The notes: generated from the sequence alone by a model not told the origin. A DNA stretch of 64,000 nt from Bacteroides thetaiotaomicron VPI-5482 (GCF_000011065.1 NC_004663.1:930001-994000); one strand, 5' to 3'. Numbered from the stretch's first letter, positions 9,715 to 19,322 are shown. Translations and numbers: made by a program.

Positions 9715-11520
9715 ATGAAGAAATATATACTGGGTACGGGCATTAGTCTCTGTTTGCTGATGTCGTCTTGTTTGAATGACTCTTTTCTGGAAGTTTATCC
9801 GAAAGGACAACAGACGGAAGCGACAGTCTTTACTACCTATGATAACTTCAAAACGTATGCATGGGGATTATATAATGTATTCTTCGGATATACGTATGAT
9901 ACGGGGCAGACGGACGAAATATTCCGCGGAGATTTTGAGTCGGACAATATGATCAAAGGTTTGTCCGGATATGAAGGGCAGTGGGCATACCAGAAGGCGA
10001 AGGCAACAGATGAAGTCAAGGAATGGGATTACGACTATATCCGCCGGGTAAATCTGATGCTGGACAATATCGATGGTTCGCAGATGAATGATACGGAGAA
10101 GGAGCACTGGCGCAGTGTCGGCTATTTCTTCCGTTCATATAAATACTTTCAGATGCTTTCCCGCTTTGGAGATATCCCTTGGGTGGAGAATGCGTTGAAA
10201 GAAGACAGTCCGGAACTGTACGGCAAACGGGATAGTCGCGATCTGGTGGCTTCGAATATCCTGTCCAACCTGAAATATGCGGAGACACATATCGGTGCGG
10301 ACGATGGCAAAAACACCATTGGTATATCTGTGGTGCAGGCACTTATTTCCCGTTTTGCTTTGTTCGAGGGTACTTGGCGGAAATATCATGGATTGTCTGA
10401 TGCCGAGACTTACTTGAAAGAATGTGTACGTGCGTCGGAAGAAGTCTTGAAGGTTTATCCGAATGTGCATCCACGGTATGACGAGCTTTTCAATTCGGAA
10501 TCTTTGGATGGGGTAACGGGCATTATCTTGTATAAAGCCTATGAAACCGGTCAGTTGATGCATGGTCTGACACGTATGGTGCGTACCGGTGAATCTTATA
10601 TTGAGGCGACAAAGGATGCGGTAGACAGTTATCTGTGTACGGATGGTCGTCCGGTAAGTACTACCACCAGTCGGTATGGCGGTGATAAGGAGATTTATGG
10701 ACAGTTCCGCGACCGTGATTACCGGTTGTATCTGACGATATGTCCTCCCTATATGGTAAAGAAAGAAAATGGTCCGAGCACGGCCGACTGGAAATATACG
10801 GATCATGCGCAGGACAGAGAGTTTATAGATCTTCTTGCTACAATCTCCGGTGAGACTTATCATCGTTTGCCGTCTTCCAACTTCAAAGGATTCACGGTGC
10901 AGGGGCAGCCGCACTTCAAGAATCAGAACTGGGGACAGGGCTGGAATGCTTCTCAAATGGGATTCTGGGTATGGAAGTACTATAATACGCATACCGTAGC
11001 TACCAATGCCAACGGAGTGAATACGACAGATGCGCCTTTGTTCCGTGTAGGAGAGGTAATGGTGAATTATGCCGAAGCCATGTGCGAATTAGGTAAGTTT
11101 GATCAGACGGCTGCCGATAAATCCATTAATAAACTTCGTGCACGCGGACATGTAGCGAAAATGACGGTCGAAGACATTACAGATGATTTTGATACGACCC
11201 GTGATCCTTCCGTTCCTGCTCTTCTGTGGGAGGTACGCAGGGAGAGACGTGTGGAACTGATGGGGGAAGGATTCCGTCTGGATGACCTTCGCAGATGGAA
11301 AAAAGGAGACTATGTCAATAAACGCCCGTTGGGAGTATATGTGACGGGAGCTTCGGCTAAAAATCTGAAAGTAACCGGCGGACCGAGTAATGACGAAGGG
11401 TATGTTTACTTCTTTGACGCTCCGCTCGGATGGCAGGAACATTATTACCTGTATCCGCTGCCTCTGAAGCAACTGGCACTGAATACGAATCTGGAACAGA
11501 ATCCGGTATGGACTAAATAA
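9715..11520 (+). CDS. SusD/RagB family surface glycan-binding lipoprotein
   Basis: 601 residues with a lipoprotein signal (LLMSSCLNDSFLEVYPKG, lipid on the Cys near residue 19). SusD hallmarks are seen throughout: DYIRRVNLMLDNI and GYFFRSYKYFQMLSRFGDIP in the TPR part, and the C-terminal LLWEVRRERRVELMGEGFRL followed by DDLRRWKKGD. It sits on the outer surface as a lid over the SusC barrel and binds glycan. It is co-transcribed with SusC. Confidence 0.95.
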   Translation: MKKYILGTGISLCLLMSSCLNDSFLEVYPKGQQTEATVFTTYDNFKTYAWGLYNVFFGYTYDTGQTDEIFRGDFESDNMIKGLSGYEGQWAYQKAKATDEVKEWDYDYIRRVNLMLDNIDGSQMNDTEKEHWRSVGYFFRSYKYFQMLSRFGDIPWVENALKEDSPELYGKRDSRDLVASNILSNLKYAETHIGADDGKNTIGISVVQALISRFALFEGTWRKYHGLSDAETYLKECVRASEEVLKVYPNVHPRYDELFNSESLDGVTGIILYKAYETGQLMHGLTRMVRTGESYIEATKDAVDSYLCTDGRPVSTTTSRYGGDKEIYGQFRDRDYRLYLTICPPYMVKKENGPSTADWKYTDHAQDREFIDLLATISGETYHRLPSSNFKGFTVQGQPHFKNQNWGQGWNASQMGFWVWKYYNTHTVATNANGVNTTDAPLFRVGEVMVNYAEAMCELGKFDQTAADKSINKLRARGHVAKMTVEDITDDFDTTRDPSVPALLWEVRRERRVELMGEGFRLDDLRRWKKGDYVNKRPLGVYVTGASAKNLKVTGGPSNDEGYVYFFDAPLGWQEHYYLYPLPLKQLALNTNLEQNPVWTK

Positions 11521-11593
11521 TTTTTTGAGTAAAAACAGAGGCAAGACCTGTAATATTTTGTATATTGCAGGTCTTGAAAATTTAAACTATAAA

Positions 11594-13042
11594 ATGAAGA
11601 ACGCTATTTCGGTAAAATATACCCTTCTTTGCGGGACAGCTTGCTGTATGGCCTCTGCTGTGCAGGCGCAGCACAATGTCTCCGATGTTTCCAGAATGAA
11701 TGTTCTTTTTCTGATGGCTGACGATATGCGTCCCGAACTGGGTTGTTACGGAGTGGAGGCGGTCAAGACTCCGAATATGGATCGTCTGGCATCGAGCGGA
11801 GTCTTGTTTCAGAACGCTTATTGCAATGTTCCGGTGAGTGGCGCTTCCCGTGCCAGCCTTCTGACAGGCGTATATCCTCACTATCCCGATCGTTTTGTGA
11901 ATTTCTCGGCTTATGCCAGCAAGGATTGTCCGGAGGCTATACCTCTTTCCGGATGGTTCACAAAGAATGGTTATCATACAGTTTCGGATGGCAAAGTTTT
12001 TCACCACATGAGCGATCATGCCGCATCGTGGAGCGAACCTCCCTACCGGAATCATCCGGATGGATACGATGTCTATTGGGCGGAATATAATAAATGGGAA
12101 CTTTGGATGAACTCAGAATCGGGCAAGACGATCAATCCCAAGACTATGCGCGGACCGTTTTGCGAGTCAGCGGATGTTCCGGATACGGCATACGATGACG
12201 GAAAATTGGCGGAACGTGCCATTCGTGACCTGCGGCGTATGAAAGAAATGAACAAGCCGTTTTTCCTGGCTTGCGGATTTTGGAAACCTCATTTGCCGTT
12301 TAATGCTCCGAAGAAATATTGGGATTTGTATAAGCGGGAAGAGATACCTTTGGCTTCCAACCGTTTCAGACCGGAAGGCTTGCCGGAACAAGTCCGTAAT
12401 TCGAGTGAGATATATGCTTATGCACGGGTGACTGATACGGGGGATGCCGATTTTCAGCGGGAAGTGAAGCATGGATATTATGCTTGCCTGAGCTACGTGG
12501 ATGCACAAATCGGAAAAGTGCTGGATGCTCTGGATGAGTTAGGTCTGGCGGAGAATACGATTGTGGTACTGCTAGGAGATCATGGCTGGAATCTGGGCGA
12601 ACATGATTTTGTGGGTAAACATAATCTGATGGACCGTTCTACTCATGTGCCGTTGATTATCCGTGTGCCCGGAATGAAAAAAGGAAAGACCCGGTCGATG
12701 GTTGAGTTTGTAGATTTGTATCCTACTTTGTGCGAGTTATGCCAGATACCACAACCAGCAGAACAGTTGGATGGACAGAGCTTTGCAAAAGTTTTCAGCA
12801 ATCTGAAGGCTAAGACGAAGGATGAAGTCTATATTCAGTGGGAAGGGGGAGACAATGCGGTTGATCAACGTTTTAGTTATGCCGAATGGATGAAAGGTGA
12901 CGTGAAGAAAGCAAGTATGCTGTTCGATCATCGGATAGATAAAGAAGAAAACAAAAATAGAGTCAATGAGAAAAAATATAAGAGTAAAGTTGAATCACTC
13001 TCTTCTTTTATCAAAGTGAAGAAATCATCATTAAAAAAATAA
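11594..13042 (+). CDS. Type I sulfatase of the PUL (iduronate-2-sulfatase-like, Ser-type)
   Basis: 482 residues from ATG 11594, with a signal peptide ending near AVQAQ. Metal ligands D43/D44 in MADDMRPELGCYG, the active-site motif S82-G-A-S-R followed by ASLLTG, and the second metal site in LGDHGWNLGEHDFVGKHN are all present. The catalytic residue is Ser (codon AGT), so it must be converted to formylglycine by an anaerobic sulfatase-maturing enzyme, which is not encoded in this window. Overall layout (FWKPHLPFNAPKKYWDLY, LFDHRIDKEEN) resembles iduronate-2-sulfatases; the true substrate is unknown. A TTG at 11525 in the same frame is not a credible start. Two bases separate it from the GH2 gene. 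Confidence 0.9.
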   Translation: MKNAISVKYTLLCGTACCMASAVQAQHNVSDVSRMNVLFLMADDMRPELGCYGVEAVKTPNMDRLASSGVLFQNAYCNVPVSGASRASLLTGVYPHYPDRFVNFSAYASKDCPEAIPLSGWFTKNGYHTVSDGKVFHHMSDHAASWSEPPYRNHPDGYDVYWAEYNKWELWMNSESGKTINPKTMRGPFCESADVPDTAYDDGKLAERAIRDLRRMKEMNKPFFLACGFWKPHLPFNAPKKYWDLYKREEIPLASNRFRPEGLPEQVRNSSEIYAYARVTDTGDADFQREVKHGYYACLSYVDAQIGKVLDALDELGLAENTIVVLLGDHGWNLGEHDFVGKHNLMDRSTHVPLIIRVPGMKKGKTRSMVEFVDLYPTLCELCQIPQPAEQLDGQSFAKVFSNLKAKTKDEVYIQWEGGDNAVDQRFSYAEWMKGDVKKASMLFDHRIDKEENKNRVNEKKYKSKVESLSSFIKVKKSSLKK

Positions 13043-13043
13043 T

Positions 13044-15092
13044 ATGAGAACACCAATTATGTCATGCTGCCGTTTGATGGCAGTTGCTTTATTTCTGTTT
13101 TGCAGTATGCCGCTATTTGCTCAGCGGCAGGATATTTTATTAAACGACAACTGGAAGTTCCGATTCTCGCATCAGGTGCAGAAAGGGTCGGAAATAAGAG
13201 TAGATCTGCCCCATACCTGGAATACACAGGATGCTTTGTCCGGAAAGATCGACTATAAACGGGGAATCGGTAATTATGAAAAGAAACTGTTCATTCGTCC
13301 CGAATGGCAAGGCAAGCGTCTTTTCCTTCGTTTCGAAGGGGCGAACAGTATAGCAGATGTATTTATCAATCGCCGTCATATCGGTGAACATCGTGGAGGA
13401 TACGGAGCTTTTGTCTTTGAAATAACCGGAGAGGTGAATTATGGAAAAGAGAACTCTATATTAGTGCGGGTGAATAATGGAGAACAACTGGACGTGATGC
13501 CTTTGGTGGGTGACTTTAATTTTTATGGCGGTATTTACAGGGATGTGCATCTGCTGATCACTGATGAGGCATGTATTTCTCCTTTGAATTATGCTTCTCC
13601 GGGAGTTCGTCTGATACAGGATAGTGTCAGTCATCAATATGCGAAAATAAGGGCGGTCGTTGATTTGGCAAATGGCAATAATGCCGGTCAGGAAGTAGAA
13701 CTGGGTATCCGTTTGCTGGATGGTCAGAAAGTGGTGGCGCAACAGAAACAGACACTTACTCTTGCCGGGAATGCAGCTTTGCAGCAGGAACTTACATTTG
13801 AGATAAATAATCCTCATCTGTGGAATGGCCGTCAGGACCCGTTTCTTTATCAGGCGGAGGTTTCTCTGTCGAGAGGAGGGCAGCTGGTAGATTGTGTGAC
13901 GCAGCCTTTAGGATTTCGTTATTATCGGATTGATCCGGATAAGGGATTCTTTTTGAATGGTAAGCATCTGCCTCTTCACGGTGTTTGCCGGCATCAGGAC
14001 AGGAGTGAGGTGGGTAATGCTTTACGTCCTCAGCATCATGAAGAAGATGCAGCCCTGATGCTGGAAATGGGAGTGAATGCGGTTCGGCTGGCACATTATC
14101 CGCAAGCTACCTATTTCTATGATCTGATGGATAAGAATGGGATTATTGTCTGGGCAGAAATACCTTTTATCGGTCCCGGAGGATATGATGATAAAGGATT
14201 TGTTAATCTGCCTTCTTTCCGTGCTAATGGGAAAGAACAGCTGAAGGAGCTGATCCGCCAACATTTTAATCATCCTTCCATCTGTGTATGGGGGCTGTTC
14301 AATGAACTGCTTGAATTCGGTGATAATCCGGTGGAATATATCAAGGAATTAAATGAGCTGGCGCATCAGGAAGATACTACCCGCCCTACCACTTCGGCAA
14401 GTAATCAAATGGGTGACTTGAATTTCATAACGGATGCCATTGCATGGAATCGGTACGACGGATGGTATGGAGGCACCCCGGCCGATTTAGGACGCTGGCT
14501 GGACGGTATGCATAGAGATCATCCGGAAATTCGTATTGCCATTAGTGAGTATGGTGCCGGTGCCAGCATTTATCATCAGCAGGATTCGTTGGTAAAATCC
14601 GTGCCAAACAGTTGGTGGCATCCGGAGAACTGGCAGACCTATTATCATATAGAGAACTGGAAAGCGATTTCTGCCCGTCCTTATATATGGGGTAGCTTTG
14701 TATGGAATATGTTTGATTTCGGTGCGGCTCACCGTACGGAAGGTGATCGTCCGGGAATTAATGATAAGGGGCTGGTTACCTTTGACCGGAAAGTACGTAA
14801 AGACGCGTTCTACTTTTATAAGGCTAACTGGAACAAGGAAGAACCTGTGCTTTATCTGGCCGGAAAACGTAACACCGTACGTTCCCGACGTCTGCAAACG
14901 ATTACTGCATTCACTAATCAGCCCGGGGCGGAACTGTTTGTCAATGGAAAAAGCTATGGTAAGGCAATGCCGGATCAGTATGCTATTTTGGAATGGAAAA
15001 ATGTGGAGTTGCAGCCGGGAGAGAATGAAATAAAAGTAGTTTCTATCAATAAAAAAGTAAAATTGATGGATAGTTTTCGCTGCAAACTATAG
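13044..15092 (+). CDS. Glycoside hydrolase family 2, beta-galactosidase-like
   Basis: 682 residues with a signal peptide ending in LFAQ. A sugar-binding jelly-roll domain comes first (about 30-175, LLNDNWKFRF, VDLPHTWN), then an Ig-like domain, and the TIM barrel starts near 295 (FFLNGKHLPLHGVCRHQDRS). The predicted acid/base is E421 in WGLFNE and the nucleophile E502 in IAISEYGAG. A short C-terminal Ig-like DUF4982-type module carries ELFVNGKSYGKA. It is about a third shorter than LacZ. The enzyme probably removes a terminal beta-linked sugar after or before desulfation by the upstream sulfatase. It ends the PUL operon. Confidence 0.9.
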   Translation: MRTPIMSCCRLMAVALFLFCSMPLFAQRQDILLNDNWKFRFSHQVQKGSEIRVDLPHTWNTQDALSGKIDYKRGIGNYEKKLFIRPEWQGKRLFLRFEGANSIADVFINRRHIGEHRGGYGAFVFEITGEVNYGKENSILVRVNNGEQLDVMPLVGDFNFYGGIYRDVHLLITDEACISPLNYASPGVRLIQDSVSHQYAKIRAVVDLANGNNAGQEVELGIRLLDGQKVVAQQKQTLTLAGNAALQQELTFEINNPHLWNGRQDPFLYQAEVSLSRGGQLVDCVTQPLGFRYYRIDPDKGFFLNGKHLPLHGVCRHQDRSEVGNALRPQHHEEDAALMLEMGVNAVRLAHYPQATYFYDLMDKNGIIVWAEIPFIGPGGYDDKGFVNLPSFRANGKEQLKELIRQHFNHPSICVWGLFNELLEFGDNPVEYIKELNELAHQEDTTRPTTSASNQMGDLNFITDAIAWNRYDGWYGGTPADLGRWLDGMHRDHPEIRIAISEYGAGASIYHQQDSLVKSVPNSWWHPENWQTYYHIENWKAISARPYIWGSFVWNMFDFGAAHRTEGDRPGINDKGLVTFDRKVRKDAFYFYKANWNKEEPVLYLAGKRNTVRSRRLQTITAFTNQPGAELFVNGKSYGKAMPDQYAILEWKNVELQPGENEIKVVSINKKVKLMDSFRCKL

Positions 15093-15112
15093 CATAATGC
15101 AATAGAAAGCAT

Positions 15113-15226
15113 TACCTTTGCGGTCTATGTGTAAAGCTAAGAAGGAGTCCGTGAAGTAAATAACCTTTGGCAGTCTGTCAAGGTTATCCCTTAATTCATA
15201 CTCTGGCATATTCTTGTCAGAGTTAT
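15113..15226 (+). promoter_or_regulatory. Promoter-like box and structured leader before the acetyltransferase gene
   Basis: TACCTTTG at 15113-15120 fits a Bacteroidales -7 box. Downstream are two hairpins: ATAACCTT/AAGGTTAT (15160-15187) and ACTCTGGCA/TGTCAGAGT (15200-15223, one G-U pair). The acetyltransferase start at 15316 would then have a leader of almost 200 bases. I recognise no riboswitch class. Confidence 0.4.
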
Positions 15227-15315
15227 TTTCATATTCTATATAATAAGTATAATCGCATGTCTATAAGGCGGATAATAACTATCTGCAAGATATACATGCT
15301 CAAAAAAACAATGAA

Positions 15316-15888
15316 ATGATAAATTCAATTAATATACAAATTAGAGAGACCAATACAGATGATTTCGACAGCATAATGACTGTTGAAAAACAAGCGTTTG
15401 GCTATGACAAAGAAGCACAGTTGGTAGCCGACCTGCTGGCTGACAAAACCGCAGAACCAATGGTTTCGTTGCTCGCTTTCTACAAAGGTGAGGCTGTCGG
15501 ACACATTCTCTTCACCAGAGCCTATTTTGATGGTCAGGGAGCACTACAGATGATGCACATTCTTGCACCTTTAGCTGTCAAGCCGGAATATCAACGGCAG
15601 GGTATAGGCGGAATGCTGATACGGGCAGGCATAGAGAGGTTACAGGAAAAAGGTTCGTGCCTTGTGTTTGTATTGGGGCATAAAGAATATTATCCAGAAT
15701 ATGGTTTTATACCGGATGCAGCCAGGCTGGGTTATCCTGCTCCTTACCCGATACTGGAACAGTTCTCGGATTATTGGATGGTTCAGGCAATCAGTCCGAA
15801 GGGATTTGATGTGGATAAAGGAAAGATCAGGTGTTCGGATGAGTTGAACAAACCTGAACATTGGAGAGATGATGAATCGGACAGATAG
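15316..15888 (+). CDS. GNAT family N-acetyltransferase (YhbS-like)
   Basis: 190 residues. The acetyl-CoA site is the motif A segment LAVKPEYQRQGIGGMLIRAG (about residues 94-113), followed by the YhbS-like VLGHKEYYPEYGFIP. The protein is cytoplasmic and single-domain; the acceptor substrate is unknown. It stands alone, with its own promoter-like box and structured leader upstream and a strong terminator downstream at 15981. Its relation to the PUL is only positional. Confidence 0.88.
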   Translation: MINSINIQIRETNTDDFDSIMTVEKQAFGYDKEAQLVADLLADKTAEPMVSLLAFYKGEAVGHILFTRAYFDGQGALQMMHILAPLAVKPEYQRQGIGGMLIRAGIERLQEKGSCLVFVLGHKEYYPEYGFIPDAARLGYPAPYPILEQFSDYWMVQAISPKGFDVDKGKIRCSDELNKPEHWRDDESDR

Positions 15889-15980
15889 TTCCCTGATAGT
15901 CGTTTGTTAAAATAGAGGAAATATATAAAGATTTAGGTAGCTTTATTAGTGCAGCCTAAATATAAGACTTATTTTTGTGT

Positions 15981-16013
15981 GGGGCTGTCCAAAATCGGAC
16001 AGCCCCCTTTTTT
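15981..16013 (+). terminator. Terminator after the acetyltransferase gene
   Basis: Perfect 10-bp stem GGGGCTGTCC/GGACAGCCCC with a 6-base loop, followed by a T-rich run. It lies just before the stop of the opposite-strand small gene. Confidence 0.88.
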
Positions 16014-16020
16014 AGATGTA

Positions 16021-16206
16021 TTAGTATTTTCTATTATCTTTCATCGCCTTCCTCCACCTCTTAAAAGCCCTCATCAGGCTATCTTCCTTCACTGTACCTT
16101 CCATATTATAATGTTCCACAAAAAGCTCTATTGAGCGTTTGAACATGATTCCGTTTTTGAATTTATTCTCCAGCAGAAATTCATAGAGTTCCGCTCTCAT
16201 TTCCAC
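16021..16206 (-). CDS. Small conserved-looking basic protein, function unknown
   Basis: 61 residues, strongly helical and charged (MRAELYEFLLENKFKNG, AFKRWRKAMKDNRKY). I recognise no family, though the composition looks like real coding sequence and similar small proteins occur in Bacteroides as far as I recall. It may start at Met1 or Met3. It ends next to the acetyltransferase terminator and begins 28 bp from one copy of the 19-bp direct repeat, at the edge of a decayed region. It could be a surviving piece of a larger element. Confidence 0.5.
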   Translation of the reverse strand: MEMRAELYEFLLENKFKNGIMFKRSIELFVEHYNMEGTVKEDSLMRAFKRWRKAMKDNRKY

Positions 16207-16233
16207 TTCGATTTCCTTTTCTATGGTTAATGC

Positions 16234-16252
16234 GGCGGATATAGGTGGATGA
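16234..16252 (+). repeat. 19-bp direct repeat, copy 1
   Basis: GGCGGATATAGGTGGATGA, identical to 19323-19341 in the same orientation. The two copies bracket about 3.1 kb of AT-rich sequence holding a broken ATPase gene and a hybrid regulator. Both copies are preceded by TG and one base. Confidence 0.75.
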
Positions 16253-16287
16253 AGAGATATGCAATAAGCATTGATTGATGAACTATA

Positions 16288-16663
16288 TTAAAATCGAAAG
16301 TTATATATGGAGATGAGAAAAAAGATCGTAGTCCGGAGGAACGATTCAGCTATATTATTCGTTGTGCCAATGAGCAGTCTGGTTGCGGAGTAGTGGTATT
16401 GGTGGATGAATACGATAAACCTCTGTTGCAGGCTTTGGGTAATTTTATTTATAGAATATCGGGTGGATGCCAACAATCCGCTTCCATTGATTTATCAGAG
16501 AGGTTAGCTGATTATCAAGGACTATGACAAAGAATTTCAACTTTATCGTTTGGCTTTCCCTAATGAAGAGGTTCGTTATGGTTTCCTTAATTTTTGGGTT
16601 CCTTATTACACACCGGTCAATGAAGATGAGAATTTCTATATAGGCAAATTCGTTCAGGAATAG
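16288..16663 (+). pseudogene. Remnant of an AAA-ATPase/PD-(D/E)XK nuclease-like protein (DUF1703 type)
   Basis: Two blocks of a typical Bacteroides 'AAA-ATPase-like' protein remain. Block 1, frame of base 16309, reads YGDEKKDRSPEERFSYIIR then VVVLVDEYDKPLLQAL, the Walker B region. Block 2, frame of base 16463, reads NPLPLIYQRG, a TAG stop where family members have Tyr, then LIIKDYDKEFQLYRLAFPNE and GFLNFWVPYYTPVNEDENFY, ending at TAG 16661. The family's sequence between the blocks (roughly 200 residues) is deleted and the frame has shifted; the N-terminal P-loop and C-terminal nuclease are gone. Non-functional. Confidence 0.75.
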
Positions 16664-16775
16664 CGTGTCGGAAAGGTACCTGAGCCCGATAAAAAGAAGT
16701 TTGGTTGATTGCGTCAACAATTCTTCTATCGGTCTCAGGTTGTTTTATTTAAAACTGCTTTTCAATATAAATACT

Positions 16776-18464
16776 TCAAACGTTTTTAATAGTATCAACT
16801 GGTGTCTTTCCGAAATACTTCTTATATTTTTCGCGGAAGTTATCCATATCTTTCATTCCGATTTTCTCTGGGACTTCGTTTACGCGATATTTTCCACTCT
16901 TTAACATTTCATGCGCTTTTTCCATTCGGATTTTGAGAATGAATTTGTTAAGTGCTTCGCCTGTTAATTGCGTCCACTTGTTGTAAAGACTTGTCCGGCT
17001 AATTCCAAGCTCTTTGGCAATGGAGTCTATGGTTAGTTTTTCATTATTCAGATTTTCCAGAATGATTTTAGTAACTTTACTTATCAAAGGGTGTTTACCA
17101 TCCTGCAATATTTCTGACGCTTTTGTCTCCAAAAACTCTTCTCCAAATAATCGTTGTAAGAATGATTTTCGAAGAAAACGAGTGTTTTTGATAAGGATTG
17201 ACATTTCAAGCTTTAAATCTGTTACACTAAAGGGCTGTTGCAAGAATGTATCGGCTAAAGAAGTCTTTCTTCTATTGTGCTGGTTAATATCTATATGCGA
17301 ACTATAAAGTATGATAGGTATGATTGATGTTTCGCAAGATGTTTTCAATCTTGATGAGAGTTCGACACCATCCATGTTTTGAAGTTCTGTATCACAAATC
17401 ACTAAATCAGGATATTCATTTTTTATGTAAGCCATCGCTTCGATGCCATCTCTAAAACTTTTAATAGTAAACTCTTCCGTTAAACAACTTGTCAGATAGG
17501 ATCGGAAATCATCATTACTGTCGGCAAGTACGACTGTCGGCTTGTGAGAACTTCTTTTACAGGGAGCCTTTGAAAGCAAACGATCTATCTTTTCAATCTC
17601 AGTATGATTGGTGATACTCAATGCCGAATGATTTAATTGGTTTTTACAAGAGCATTTTACTGGAAACTTTAATGTGACAGTATGATATGTACTGTTTACT
17701 ATGATTTTTCCATTACACAAATTCGTTAGTTTCTTATATAATATGCTTTTTGCAAAATCGCATTCAAATTCTGTTGTCTGTCTCATCAACCGATGTTTAT
17801 TTTGATTATAAAGCTTTGTCAGTTTACCATCTCCTGAATCGGGTACACTTATTTCCCAATGTTCCTGACTGATAGAAATCAGTAATGTAATGTTTGTTTT
17901 TGGTTTGGAACAGTCGATTGCATTAGTTATGAATTTATCGATAATTGGTGAGACTTTGCTTTTGTCAAACCATACACTGGCATAGGTGAAGTTTGTATTG
18001 ATGATTAGTTTTATGTGTTTATTCGTTGCATAGCCTTGTAGGGATTGAATTCTGCTTCTTACATAGCTTCCTAATTCATGTTCGGTAATGTCCATGGCTT
18101 CGGGATGATTATGCAAATATTTCAATCCGGACAATCTGTCCAGATTCTCATTTAAGCATTCTATATTCCGAATAGCTAGTAATAAATCATTCTTCATATT
18201 CTCGGGACAGGTGTCACTACAGATCGTTCGTAAAGGAACATGGACTAAGGTAATTGGATTTCGAATACTTTGGAAAGAATCTATAAAATACTGGTTCTCT
18301 TCTTTGAGGAAATTTCTTTCTTTTTGTATGGAAAGATAATGAAATAAATGCCAGTAGAGATAGAAACTTATTACAATCAACAATAAAACTAAGTATGATT
18401 GATTCTCAAATATTGTTGCTATTAAGAAAGATGCAGCAATAGATATTGTCTTTAAATACATCAT
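16776..18464 (-). CDS. Hybrid two-component-type regulator with degenerate kinase, receiver and AraC-type HTH
   Basis: 562 residues. Two N-terminal membrane helices (about 5-45), a kinase-like region (about 60-275), a receiver (about 300-415) and an AraC HTH (about 465-560, LTIDSIAKELGISRTSLYNK). Unlike full Bacteroides hybrid regulators it has no periplasmic beta-propeller sensor. The H-box reads SFQSIRNPITL, with Gln where the phospho-accepting His is expected. The G1 box survives as DSGDG but the G2 box is lost. The receiver keeps an Asp (LVICDTELQNMDG), while the usual conserved Lys before Pro-Phe is Gln (LQQPFS). It looks like a signalling-dead kinase fused to a DNA-binding regulator. 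No glycan-use genes lie next to it. Confidence 0.85.
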   Translation of the reverse strand: MMYLKTISIAASFLIATIFENQSYLVLLLIVISFYLYWHLFHYLSIQKERNFLKEENQYFIDSFQSIRNPITLVHVPLRTICSDTCPENMKNDLLLAIRNIECLNENLDRLSGLKYLHNHPEAMDITEHELGSYVRSRIQSLQGYATNKHIKLIINTNFTYASVWFDKSKVSPIIDKFITNAIDCSKPKTNITLLISISQEHWEISVPDSGDGKLTKLYNQNKHRLMRQTTEFECDFAKSILYKKLTNLCNGKIIVNSTYHTVTLKFPVKCSCKNQLNHSALSITNHTEIEKIDRLLSKAPCKRSSHKPTVVLADSNDDFRSYLTSCLTEEFTIKSFRDGIEAMAYIKNEYPDLVICDTELQNMDGVELSSRLKTSCETSIIPIILYSSHIDINQHNRRKTSLADTFLQQPFSVTDLKLEMSILIKNTRFLRKSFLQRLFGEEFLETKASEILQDGKHPLISKVTKIILENLNNEKLTIDSIAKELGISRTSLYNKWTQLTGEALNKFILKIRMEKAHEMLKSGKYRVNEVPEKIGMKDMDNFREKYKKYFGKTPVDTIKNV

Positions 18465-19322
18465 GTTGTTATATTTTAAATGACGTCACTCCTAAAGAGT
18501 TTGCTTTTTCTTTCTAATTCAAAAGACATAGTAGATTATATGCCAACTATGATTTCATAATTGTGCACATCTATAAACTCAAATAATATGATCTCAAATT
18601 TGTTTGTTTTTTGGGAGGTCAATATTGATCATGAGTTATGTTTATTGAAAATTCAATTTCTAAATGTCTTGAACTATCAATAAAAAAGCAAAGTCCCCCA
18701 AGTAACAATAATTATTTTCATTTATTTGTATTAGGCATAATAAACTAGCCTCAGGTGAATAATCAGGGGAGGAGGCGATCTTATATTATGTATGCTATCG
18801 GACCATGATGTCTCAATAGCTGTTTGTTTGTGCTCAATCATGAATTAATATCAAATAAAATACATTTGTTCCCTTCTGATAAAGCAGGAAATTGTATTTA
18901 CGAAGTAAATGTAACTTGTAATAACATGAAAACAATCATTTTGTTTGCTTTATTTGGTAGATTGTTGTAAAATTATTTATTTTGTTTATTAATTAACTGA
19001 AAGTTGTATAATTGCCTTAGGTTAACACAAAGTATATTGTAAATGAAATTTTGGAATTTATAGATGTAAGATAGAATGATGAATTTGTGTTTTAAAATAA
19101 AAATATAAATATGTGATATAATAATGTACTTATATGTATTAAAAGGTGATGAATATACACTAATAGTATGCAAGTTGGTTATTTTAGTTTTCTACTTTTT
19201 TTTCTTGTCCCTTTTTTGTTTTAAGCAGATGTCTTTGTTTAAAAAACTTTATTCCAATTCATCTGCGCACGATTTTATCTTATCCTTTCATTCCCTAAGA
19301 AGATGGAGTAGTTGTGATCTGT
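18465..19322 (+). other. Long AT-rich non-coding stretch
   Basis: About 860 bases with no convincing gene. Short open frames on both strands (18973-19173 minus, 19124-19333 plus) have low-complexity, hydrophobic, AT-driven composition. There is no transposase, integrase or tRNA remnant that I can see. The stretch contains the promoter region of the minus-strand hybrid regulator and ends at the second copy of the 19-bp repeat. Confidence 0.6.
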
